Assembly: GCA_903914045.1 (NCBI GenBank)
Contig: CAIWNO010000306.1
Span: forward strand, 1-12,779
Reading direction: 5' to 3'
DNA length: 12,779 nt
From: an uncultured bacterium
Lineage (GTDB): Bacteria; Planctomycetota; Phycisphaerae; Phycisphaerales; SM1A02
Part shown: positions 7,930 through 12,779 of the stretch, in pieces
Layout: each line of letters opens with the position of its first letter
Numbering within the stretch: position 1 is the first letter of the stretch
Notes under the pieces: generated by a model
The model's input: only the letters and a program-made list of their open reading frames with translations
Database searches by the model: none
What the model was told of the DNA's origin: nothing
Program-made: the position numbers and the translations under genes

Positions 7930-8730
7930 CTACGGCGTGATCGCCTTCAAGATCAGCACCACGTCGCTGCCTTCGGGCGGAATGCGCGCGGTGTTGGCTT
8001 GCCAATTCGGCGTTGCAATGTCGGCTTGATCTGGAATCACTTTCGCATAGGCGACAAGTTCATCGCCAAAGGTGACAAGGCCCACAATGCTGCCTGTGAC
8101 ATCCGCCGTGTAGCGCTGGCCACCGCGGCCGTCGGGTTCAAAGTGGCTGCCCGCGAAAACAAATATGGATTTGAATTGATCTTGATGGCGCGCGTCCTCT
8201 ATCCACTCGCCCAGATCGTTGCGACGCGTAACACCGTCGCTGACGTATTCAACGCGCACACTGACCAAGTCACCCGCGGGCGGCTCAAGTTTCAAATCAT
8301 TTGCCGTGGATTTGTCGCGACTCCATATTCCAGGGTGCCCCGCGTGAGCGCCCACGGCCAACAGCGCGGCGTGAATATGCGACGCGGCCACATTGACAAC
8401 AATCAACGACTCATGCTCGCGCGTTCCCTTGAAGCACACCAATTGCTCTAGGAAACCTTGACGAATGGCCACTTTGCCATGGACCAGAACTTCGCCAGCA
8501 CGTTGGTTTATTGAAAGACCGTTGGCTAGATGCACTTCAACCGCACTGGTGATGGGCGCCGAAGTTGGTGACGAAGTTGACGTCGAAGTTGACGCCGAAG
8601 TTGACGCTGAAGTTGACGCTGAAGTTGACGCCGGAGTTGGCGCCGGAGTGACTAACGCTGTTGGCGTGGCGCAACCACATAGATGCAACACACTGCAAAG
8701 CGCCGCAGTTATTTGATAGTGCAACGCCAT
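7930..8730 (-). CDS. YdjY-domain lipoprotein with Ser/Thr/Ala repeat linker
   Basis: The 266-aa protein has a lipoprotein signal peptide: hydrophobic residues 6-19, then the lipobox LCGC with the acylated Cys20. Residues of about 26-60 form a low-complexity Thr/Ser/Ala/Pro linker with (STSA)n repeats, encoded by a 12-bp tandem array. From about residue 62 to the end it resembles, from memory, planctomycetal YdjY-like proteins: GEVLVHGKVAIRQGFLEQLV, KGTREHESLIVVNV, HAALLAVGAHAGHPG, EWIEDARHQ, FVFAGSHF and the ending IPPEGSDVVLILK. The biochemical role of this domain is unknown to me; anchoring to a membrane leaflet with a flexible stalk is inferred. It is the first gene before ruvC and trpE. 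No ribosome binding site is obvious at the ATG, and a possible attenuator lies 125 nt upstream. Confidence 0.88.
   Translation of the reverse strand: MALHYQITAALCSVLHLCGCATPTALVTPAPTPASTSASTSASTSASTSTSTSSPTSAPITSAVEVHLANGLSINQRAGEVLVHGKVAIRQGFLEQLVCFKGTREHESLIVVNVAASHIHAALLAVGAHAGHPGIWSRDKSTANDLKLEPPAGDLVSVRVEYVSDGVTRRNDLGEWIEDARHQDQFKSIFVFAGSHFEPDGRGGQRYTADVTGSIVGLVTFGDELVAYAKVIPDQADIATPNWQANTARIPPEGSDVVLILKAITP
8561..8644. repeat. 12-bp tandem array encoding the lipoprotein's STSA linker
   Basis: Seven units of 12 bp, consensus GAAGTTGACGCC on the plus strand, run through 8561-8644. The first and last units have drifted. On the coding (minus) strand each unit gives Thr-Ser-Ala-Ser. The period keeps the frame, so slippage would change linker length without inactivating the protein. 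Confidence 0.9.
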
Positions 8731-8831
8731 GATTCAGACAATGCTAGCCCACTGAAGTCACAGCGCTTGCTGGGTGTGAACACTTGTTTCTACAAGCAAT
8801 TTCAATAGCCGCGCTAGGTGTATCTGCTCGG

Positions 8832-8852
8832 GATTCATGCGAGATTCATGCG
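8832..8852. repeat. Direct repeat GATTCATGCG, two copies at 11-bp spacing
   Basis: GATTCATGCG occurs at 8832-8841 and again at 8843-8852, about one helical turn apart. The inverse-complement core CGCATGAAT also occurs at 9091-9099, just before the pterin-synthase gene. The spacing would suit a dimeric regulator, but no regulator is known. Confidence 0.5.
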
Positions 8853-8855
8853 GGC

Positions 8856-8897
8856 AAATAAAAAAGGCCCGGCGGAGGCAAGCCTCACGCCGAGCCC
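8856..8897 (-). terminator. Strong intrinsic terminator, leftward
   Basis: On the minus strand GGCTCGGCG (8896-8888) pairs with CGCCGGGCC (8874-8866) with one mismatch, and an inner GAGGC/GCCTC stem closes a small loop. The hairpin is followed at once by TTTTTTATTT (8865-8856). There is no T-run on the plus-strand side, so it works leftward. No minus-strand gene ends just upstream of it, which is the odd point. A second hairpin, AGCCC (8893-8897) with GGGCT (8904-8908), shares its stem sequence and would compete with it. Confidence 0.75.
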
Positions 8898-8921
8898 TTC
8901 CGGGGGCTTGGTAATAATTTA

Positions 8922-8950
8922 ACTATACACACATATTCGGTGGAATTCAA
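8922..8950 (-). promoter_or_regulatory. Predicted promoter just upstream of the terminator
   Basis: On the minus strand TTGAAT (8950-8945) and TATAGT (8927-8922) are separated by exactly 17 nt, inside an AT-rich stretch. Transcription would start near 8915, about 18 nt before the terminator hairpin. It would therefore make either a transcript of roughly 60 nt or a leader for the lipoprotein-ruvC-trpE unit. Confidence 0.5.
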
Positions 8951-9052
8951 CAAATGAAAAGAAAATTAGTAATATTTTGCAAAAAGTTTGATACGCAAGG
9001 TTTGCCAACAACAATTTTGACTGCGCGCCCCTGCTTATCTGACTTGTGGGGA

Positions 9053-9080
9053 TTGATTCTGAAATATGCACATTTATAAA
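9053..9080 (+). promoter_or_regulatory. Predicted promoter of the pterin-synthase gene
   Basis: TTGATT (9053-9058) and TATAAA (9075-9080) are separated by 16 nt. Transcription would begin near 9087 and leave a leader of about 33 nt before the ATG at 9120. The leader is too short for a typical large riboswitch. Confidence 0.5.
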
Positions 9081-9119
9081 TAATTGCCGCCGCATGAATT
9101 GCGTGGATAGTCTTTGGGC

Positions 9120-9899
9120 ATGTTGCTGAGCCGAACCGTTCGCTTTGCCCTGTCCCCAACGCGCCCCGTTGATCTGATGTGCCCTAAAAACAACGCCTAT
9201 GCGGCGTGGCCAAGTGCGCAAGGATGGCACGCGCATGTTTCATTAGAGATTGTGATTGCCGGCGAGCCTGATCCACGCACGGGATACCTGATTTCCATTT
9301 CAGAAATTGACGAAATTACGCGGCGAAGTGCCCTGCCTTTGCTTGACAACGCTTTTCGCTCTGGGGGCGCTCAGGAATTGTGCTTGAAGCCTGTGGCTAC
9401 CGCCCTACAAAAAGAGTTACCGTTTCCATTGCAATCCGTCACGCTTGTGCAAAGCGACTTTCTTTCATTCTTCTACGAGGTTTCCATGCCCAACCACGCC
9501 ACCATGACGCAGTCGTTTGAATTTGCCGCCAGCCACCGCCTGAACTGCGACGATCTTGACGCCGCCACCAACTTGAAGATTTTTGGCAAATGCAACAACG
9601 CCGCGGGCCACGGCCACAATTATCGAATTGAAATTTCGGTGCGAACCCTGATTCAAGATTCGCCCAAAGTGCGGCTTGATCAACTTGAACAAGTGGTGCG
9701 CCAGAATGTGATCGACAAACTTGACCACAAGCATTTGAACAGCGATGTTGCCAGCTTTGCCAAGCAGAATCCAAGCGTGGAAATGATCGCGCGCGTGTGC
9801 CACGACTGGTTGGTGCAACCCATCAAGGATGTGGGCGGCGAACTTGTTCGTGTGCGCGTTTGGGAAACGGAAAAGACGTCGGCCATCTACCCAAGTTGA
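9120..9899 (+). CDS. Tandem 6-pyruvoyl-tetrahydropterin synthase / 6-carboxytetrahydropterin synthase-like protein
   Basis: The 259-aa protein contains two copies of the PTPS/QueD fold. The C-terminal copy (about 128-259) looks active. Zinc ligands are His139 (AASHRL), His164 and His166 (GHGHNY); Cys158 lies in FGKCNN, and LDHKHLN and the terminal WETEKTSAIY are also present. The FGKCNN-x2-GHGHNY spacing is like animal PTPS rather than E. coli QueD. The N-terminal copy (about 1-118) keeps WHAH and DPRTGYLISISEID but appears to lack the first zinc His, the LDH histidine (LLDN) and the terminal Glu. Family members act on 7,8-dihydroneopterin triphosphate, in queuosine or tetrahydrobiopterin pathways; which one applies cannot be decided here. 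Single-domain members are about 120-150 aa, so this is a fusion or internal duplication. The ATG at 9120 has GGAT about 11 nt upstream; a TTG at 9114 is the alternative. No queuosine gene is adjacent. Confidence 0.88.
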   Translation: MLLSRTVRFALSPTRPVDLMCPKNNAYAAWPSAQGWHAHVSLEIVIAGEPDPRTGYLISISEIDEITRRSALPLLDNAFRSGGAQELCLKPVATALQKELPFPLQSVTLVQSDFLSFFYEVSMPNHATMTQSFEFAASHRLNCDDLDAATNLKIFGKCNNAAGHGHNYRIEISVRTLIQDSPKVRLDQLEQVVRQNVIDKLDHKHLNSDVASFAKQNPSVEMIARVCHDWLVQPIKDVGGELVRVRVWETEKTSAIYPS

Positions 9900-9969
9900 T
9901 GCGCTGGTTGATGCATTGGTTGAAGCGCTGGTTAAAGCGCTTGTTGATGCACTAGCTAAAGCGCTGGCA
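9898..9969. repeat. 12-bp tandem array directly after the pterin-synthase stop
   Basis: Six 12-bp units of the type GATGCGCTGGTT run from the stop codon at 9897-9899 to 9969, with drift between copies. Several units contain the self-complementary AGCGCT. The array lies in no supported gene. On the minus strand one frame reads Ser-Ala-Ser/Leu-Thr repeats, similar to the linker in the YdjY lipoprotein. The rest of the gap, to 10027, holds no other recognised signal. Confidence 0.85.
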
Positions 9970-10027
9970 GCAACTTTCAGTATTTTTACATGGGCTTGCT
10001 ACTGGCATGCCGCGCGCGTTCACGCAA

Positions 10028-10225
10028 TCACTCGACGACTTCGGTGCGCTCTAGATCCGGGTTGTACACAAAGCACTTTCCTTCAGGTTCATCGCGGGAT
10101 TTCTTGTGGCTGCCATCGCAAAAAGGAGCATTTTTTGTAAGGCCACATGCGCAAATAAATATGGCTTTGTCTTGCGGCTCTACTTTAATTGGACCAGTTG
10201 CGCTGAGGCGGATGATTCGTGACAT
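10028..10225 (-). CDS. Small CDGSH-type iron-sulfur protein
   Basis: The 65-aa protein is a minimal single CDGSH domain. The cluster-binding signature C-A-C-x8-C-D-G-S-H is complete, with Cys25, Cys27, Cys36 and His40 as the expected [2Fe-2S] ligands, in the segment CACGLTKNAPFCDGSH. Such proteins bind a redox-active, labile cluster; the physiological partner in bacteria is usually unknown. The ATG at 10225 (MSRIIRLSATGPIKV) was preferred over an in-frame start at 10267 because family similarity begins there and an AGAG lies about 11 nt upstream. It follows the ACT-domain gene by about 47 nt in the same direction and may be co-transcribed with it. No terminator is obvious downstream. Confidence 0.9.
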   Translation of the reverse strand: MSRIIRLSATGPIKVEPQDKAIFICACGLTKNAPFCDGSHKKSRDEPEGKCFVYNPDLERTEVVE

Positions 10226-10272
10226 GGTGATTTTCTCTTTGAAATGGTGGAATGAAAAACAGGACAACGCCG

Positions 10273-10740
10273 TTAAGACAAATCTTCTTCGCCCAGAAGG
10301 CGAAAACCTTTGCGAAGCAAAATTTGACCGGCAAGCGTGAGGTCATCAACGGCAATAGCCACGGTTGGCGCGTCTTGGCGGCGCAACATCACTGGATAGG
10401 CGAAGCGAATATTCAACTCCGCGCCCAATAAATGCAGGCACAAATTGGTCAGGCTTTTGCCCTCGGGCAATTCAACCACCAACAAATCCACTTCGCTGAA
10501 CGTAAAATGATTGGAGCGCAACACCACGCGCGCGGCGTCGGCGTTGTTGAAGATCAACCGCACCACGGCGTGATCGCTTGAATCCAGAATGCTAAAGGCC
10601 GCCAAATTCAGGCCAGATTGATCGTCGCACTTCTGCAGAAGGTCAAGCAACTTGCCCACTTTGTTGTCCAAGAAAACACCAAACTGCCGCACCGATGGCG
10701 GGGTGTAGCCTTGCTGGGTTTCTTGCGGAAGAATGCTCAT
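10273..10740 (-). CDS. Stand-alone tandem ACT-domain protein
   Basis: The 155-aa protein consists almost entirely of two ACT domains, at about residues 17-77 (RQFGVFLDNKVGKLLDLL to AARVVLRSNHF) and 86-146 (DLLVVELPEGKSLTNLCLHLLGAELNIRFAY to LLRKGF). ACT domains bind small ligands, often amino acids, and regulate metabolic enzymes. Similar planctomycetal proteins are, from memory, often labelled as acetolactate-synthase-like, but there is no catalytic domain and no ilvB neighbour here, so ligand and target are unknown. An ORF extends upstream to 10950, but its first 70 residues do not look like the family and overlap the divergent gene, so the ATG at 10740 is chosen. There is no Shine-Dalgarno site. 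A TATATT at 10759-10754 would put the transcription start only a few nt before the ATG, suggesting a nearly leaderless mRNA. Confidence 0.85.
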   Translation of the reverse strand: MSILPQETQQGYTPPSVRQFGVFLDNKVGKLLDLLQKCDDQSGLNLAAFSILDSSDHAVVRLIFNNADAARVVLRSNHFTFSEVDLLVVELPEGKSLTNLCLHLLGAELNIRFAYPVMLRRQDAPTVAIAVDDLTLAGQILLRKGFRLLGEEDLS

Positions 10741-10857
10741 GTGAGGGGGCAAGAATATAGCCGCGATTGAAGAATGCGTTGTAAGAGCAGTTTGGCGCAA
10801 GTTTGCAACGCGGATTTCATTGCGCAATAGCAACCGCACTCCTGATACTTTGAAACC
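10741..10857. promoter_or_regulatory. Divergent promoter region between the ACT gene and the DUF885 gene
   Basis: This 117-bp gap must hold promoters in both directions. For the leftward gene a TATATT -10-like box lies at 10754-10759, with no good -35. For the rightward gene no strong promoter was found. The perfect palindrome ATTGCGCAAT at 10819-10828 lies near the middle and is a candidate operator. Confidence 0.4.
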
Positions 10858-12779
10858 ATGACAGTGAAAAAACAAACGCGCGCGAAGTGTTGCTGCATTA
10901 TGTTTGTGGGCGTATTCATGCTGAACGTTCAGCCCAACGCAATGGCGCAAACCACGTCAAGCGCCGCGGCGAATGCGGCAAATAATTTGAAATCTCAGCG
11001 GCAAGCGCCCACTGAAGTGAATGCGCAAACTGAAAAGTCCATTGCTCCAGTACCCGCACCCGCTTCCGTACCCACCAACTCCGCCATCTTGCGCGAGGCC
11101 TTTGACGCCATTCAAACATTCCGCGACCGCGAGGATCCAATGGAGGCGATCGCCAATGGAAGACCAGGCGACGCGTTTAGAATCAGCGATCACAGTGCTG
11201 CCGCCATCGCGCGCCGTGATAAGGAAACAATTGGTTTATTGAAGGCGTTGCAAAGTGTGCCGCGCGAAGGGTTGAGCGACGCCGAAACGCTTGATCTTGA
11301 TCTTGTCATTCGCGATCTCTCTTTGGATATACAGTCGCAAAAATTTCTTGGACACTTGCTTGTGATTGGTCCGCTTGGCGGGCCGCAACAATCCATCGCG
11401 CAAATGTGCGATCGAATGCCGTTTGAGCGCGTCACTGATCTGCAAGCGCACGCCGCGCGCTTGGAGCAAGTGCCCAAACAATTGGCCGACGATCTGGCGC
11501 TGCTACAGGATGGATTGCGCCAACACATCACGCCCGCCAAGGTGATTTTGCAGGGAATTGACGCGCAATTTGCGGCCGTGATCGCTGGCAAGCTGGACAC
11601 GCTGCGAGCTCCGTTTCTACGCGAGTACCCCGACATGACGCCAGAGATGCGCGCGCAATTGTTGGAGCGCGCGGACAAGGCGATTGAAAAAATTCTGGCG
11701 GCCATGGTGGCCATGCGCGACTTCATTCGCGATACATACGTGCCGCAGTGCCGCGACGACATTGCCTGCGCGGCTTTGCCCAATGGACAAGAGTGGTACG
11801 CGTTTCGATTGAAGCAACAAACCACCACCACGCTTTCACCGCAAGACATTCACGCGATTGGCTTGGCCGAGGTGGCGCGCATTCACGCCGAGATGTTGGT
11901 TGTGATTCGAAAGACCGATTGGTTTTCCAAGGACGCCGCGCTTGCGGCGCTGAGCGATGACGAAGTCTTCGCGCGCTTCACCTCGTACTTGCGCGGCGAC
12001 GCGCGATTCTATTTTCAAAGCGCCGAGGAATTGCTGCGCGGCTACCGCGACATTTGCAAACAAATCGACGCGCACTTGCCTGAGTTGTTTGGAAAGTTGC
12101 CGCGCTTGACCTACGGCGTGCGCGAGATTCCGCGCTTCATGGCGCCCAGTCAAACTACTGCGTATTACCAACAAGGCAGCATTGATTCAGGCAATCCAGG
12201 CTGGTTTTATGCCAACACGTTCGCTCTGAATCAGCGGCCCAAATATGAAATGATTCCGCTGGCGTTGCACGAAGCGGTGCCGGGGCACCATTTGCAAATC
12301 GCGCTCACGCAGGAATTGCCGCAGCGCCACTCGCTTCGACGCGACATGGGCTTCACGGCGTTTGTGGAAGGCTGGGCTCTGTACGCGGAGCGTCTTGGCA
12401 TGGACATGAAATTGTTCGAAGATCCATACAACGACTTTGGCCGCTTGCTGTATGAAATGTGGCGCTCATGCAGACTTGTGGTGGACACTGGCATGCACGC
12501 GCTGGGTTGGAGCCGCGATCAAGCCGTGATGTTCATGCGCGCCAACACCGCGTTGAGCGAGTTGAACATTGACCGCGAAGTGGATCGCTACATCAGTTGG
12601 CCAGGGCAAGCGTGCGCCTACAAATTGGGCGAGCTTGAAATTCGCCGCCTGCGCGCAAGCGCTGAGAAGGAACTTGCAAACACATTTAATGTGCGCGCCT
12701 TTCATGACGCGCTGCTGTGCGATGGAGCCCTGCCGCTTGATGTGCTTAGCACGCGCATGACAAAGTGGATCGCGGCGCG
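10858..12779 (+). CDS. Secreted DUF885-family zinc-metallopeptidase-like protein (3' end missing)
   Basis: The reading frame is open from the ATG at 10858 to the window edge, 640 codons, with no frameshift. Residues 1-30 form a signal peptide (basic start, then CIMFVGVFMLNV, cleavage after AMA). A Ser/Ala/Pro-rich stretch up to about residue 76 follows, then the DUF885 domain. The putative metal site is HEAVPGHH at 471-478, with a further conserved glutamate in FVEGWALYAERL (Glu504). NIDREVDRYISWPGQACAYKLGELEI near the end is also typical of the family. Members are assumed to be metallopeptidases of the envelope or periplasm; the substrate is not known. The segment DALLCDGALPLDVLSTRMTKWIA resembles the family C-terminus, so probably only a few residues are missing. 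There is no clear ribosome binding site. It is divergent from the tandem-ACT gene. Confidence 0.9.
   Translation, partial: MTVKKQTRAKCCCIMFVGVFMLNVQPNAMAQTTSSAAANAANNLKSQRQAPTEVNAQTEKSIAPVPAPASVPTNSAILREAFDAIQTFRDREDPMEAIANGRPGDAFRISDHSAAAIARRDKETIGLLKALQSVPREGLSDAETLDLDLVIRDLSLDIQSQKFLGHLLVIGPLGGPQQSIAQMCDRMPFERVTDLQAHAARLEQVPKQLADDLALLQDGLRQHITPAKVILQGIDAQFAAVIAGKLDTLRAPFLREYPDMTPEMRAQLLERADKAIEKILAAMVAMRDFIRDTYVPQCRDDIACAALPNGQEWYAFRLKQQTTTTLSPQDIHAIGLAEVARIHAEMLVVIRKTDWFSKDAALAALSDDEVFARFTSYLRGDARFYFQSAEELLRGYRDICKQIDAHLPELFGKLPRLTYGVREIPRFMAPSQTTAYYQQGSIDSGNPGWFYANTFALNQRPKYEMIPLALHEAVPGHHLQIALTQELPQRHSLRRDMGFTAFVEGWALYAERLGMDMKLFEDPYNDFGRLLYEMWRSCRLVVDTGMHALGWSRDQAVMFMRANTALSELNIDREVDRYISWPGQACAYKLGELEIRRLRASAEKELANTFNVRAFHDALLCDGALPLDVLSTRMTKWIAA

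Larger units (their letters stand above)
8731..9119. other. 389-bp intergenic region with divergent signals
   Basis: The region separates the minus-strand lipoprotein gene from the plus-strand pterin-synthase gene. From left to right it holds a CTTGT-TTCT-ACAAG hairpin (8783-8796) and a direct repeat (8832-8852). Next come an intrinsic terminator pointing leftward (8856-8897) and a leftward promoter (8922-8950). An AT-rich stretch with no coding support (about 8940-9020) follows, and then a rightward promoter (9053-9080). Open frames across it give low-plausibility translations with no family resemblance. Confidence 0.6.

Noticed and set aside
8911..9110. AT-rich stretch considered as a replication origin
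   Set aside because: No cluster of DnaA boxes; only one loose match near 9103 (CTATCCACG on the minus strand), and no dnaA or dnaN nearby.
8990..9119. preQ1 riboswitch ahead of the pterin-synthase gene
   Set aside because: No hairpin with a C-rich loop and A-rich tail was found, and the predicted leader is only about 33 nt.
8919..9236. Minus-strand ORF of 105 codons across the intergenic region
   Set aside because: Its translation resembles no family, it overlaps the pterin-synthase gene start and its composition looks non-coding.
9465..10003. Minus-strand open frame running from the SAST array through the pterin-synthase gene
   Set aside because: There is no ATG or GTG start before the array, and most of it is the antisense of a well-supported gene.
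9829..10140. Plus-strand ORF with VDALVEALVKAL-type repeats
   Set aside because: It starts inside the pterin-synthase gene in another frame, runs over the opposite-strand CDGSH gene and has no start signal. The repeat translation is a by-product of the 12-bp array.
10741..10950. Upstream 70-codon extension of the ACT-domain gene
   Set aside because: The residues do not resemble the family, and the extension overlaps the signal-peptide region of the divergent DUF885 gene.

Overview
The window reads as chromosomal housekeeping DNA from a planctomycete-like bacterium, possibly of the Phycisphaerae. This is inferred from three things. A YdjY-domain lipoprotein and a stand-alone tandem-ACT protein both closely resemble, from memory, planctomycetal versions. 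Shine-Dalgarno signals are weak or absent at many starts. Composition is moderately GC with many GCGC/CGCG runs. No tRNA, rRNA, CRISPR array, insertion sequence or phage gene was seen.

Layout. (1) Positions 1-2258, minus strand: a pyruvate dehydrogenase operon, pdhA-pdhB-E2, with overlapping genes (4 nt and 8 nt) and a good promoter upstream of pdhA. The E2 gene runs off the left edge. (2) 2402-4795, minus strand: a large secreted S41 (C-terminal-processing) protease with a long N-terminal region of unknown function. (3) 5022-5720, plus strand: an unrecognised six-helix membrane protein. (4) 5793-8730, minus strand: a likely transcription unit in the order YdjY-like lipoprotein, ruvC, trpE (anthranilate synthase component I without an adjacent trpG). 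(5) 8731-9119: a 389-bp AT-rich intergenic region. It holds a minus-strand promoter followed almost at once by a strong intrinsic terminator, and a separate plus-strand promoter for the next gene. (6) 9120-9899, plus strand: a double-domain 6-pyruvoyl-tetrahydropterin synthase-like protein whose N-terminal half is degenerate. (7) 9898-9969: a 12-bp tandem repeat beginning at that gene's stop codon. (8) 10028-10740, minus strand: a tandem-ACT regulatory protein followed by a small CDGSH iron-sulfur protein. (9) 10858 to the right edge, plus strand: a secreted DUF885 zinc-metallopeptidase-like protein, divergent from the ACT gene and cut by the window end.

Most genes are recognisable metabolic or maintenance functions: acetyl-CoA supply, tryptophan synthesis, Holliday-junction resolution, pterin chemistry and envelope proteolysis. 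I found no defence, secretion or biosynthetic cluster. The signals most worth a second look are three. One is the promoter-terminator mini-unit at 8856-8950, a small RNA or an attenuator ahead of the lipoprotein-ruvC-trpE unit. The second is a pair of unlike 12-bp arrays that both read as Ser/Ala/Thr repeats on the minus strand, one inside the lipoprotein and one outside any gene. The third is the fused active-plus-degenerate pterin synthase.
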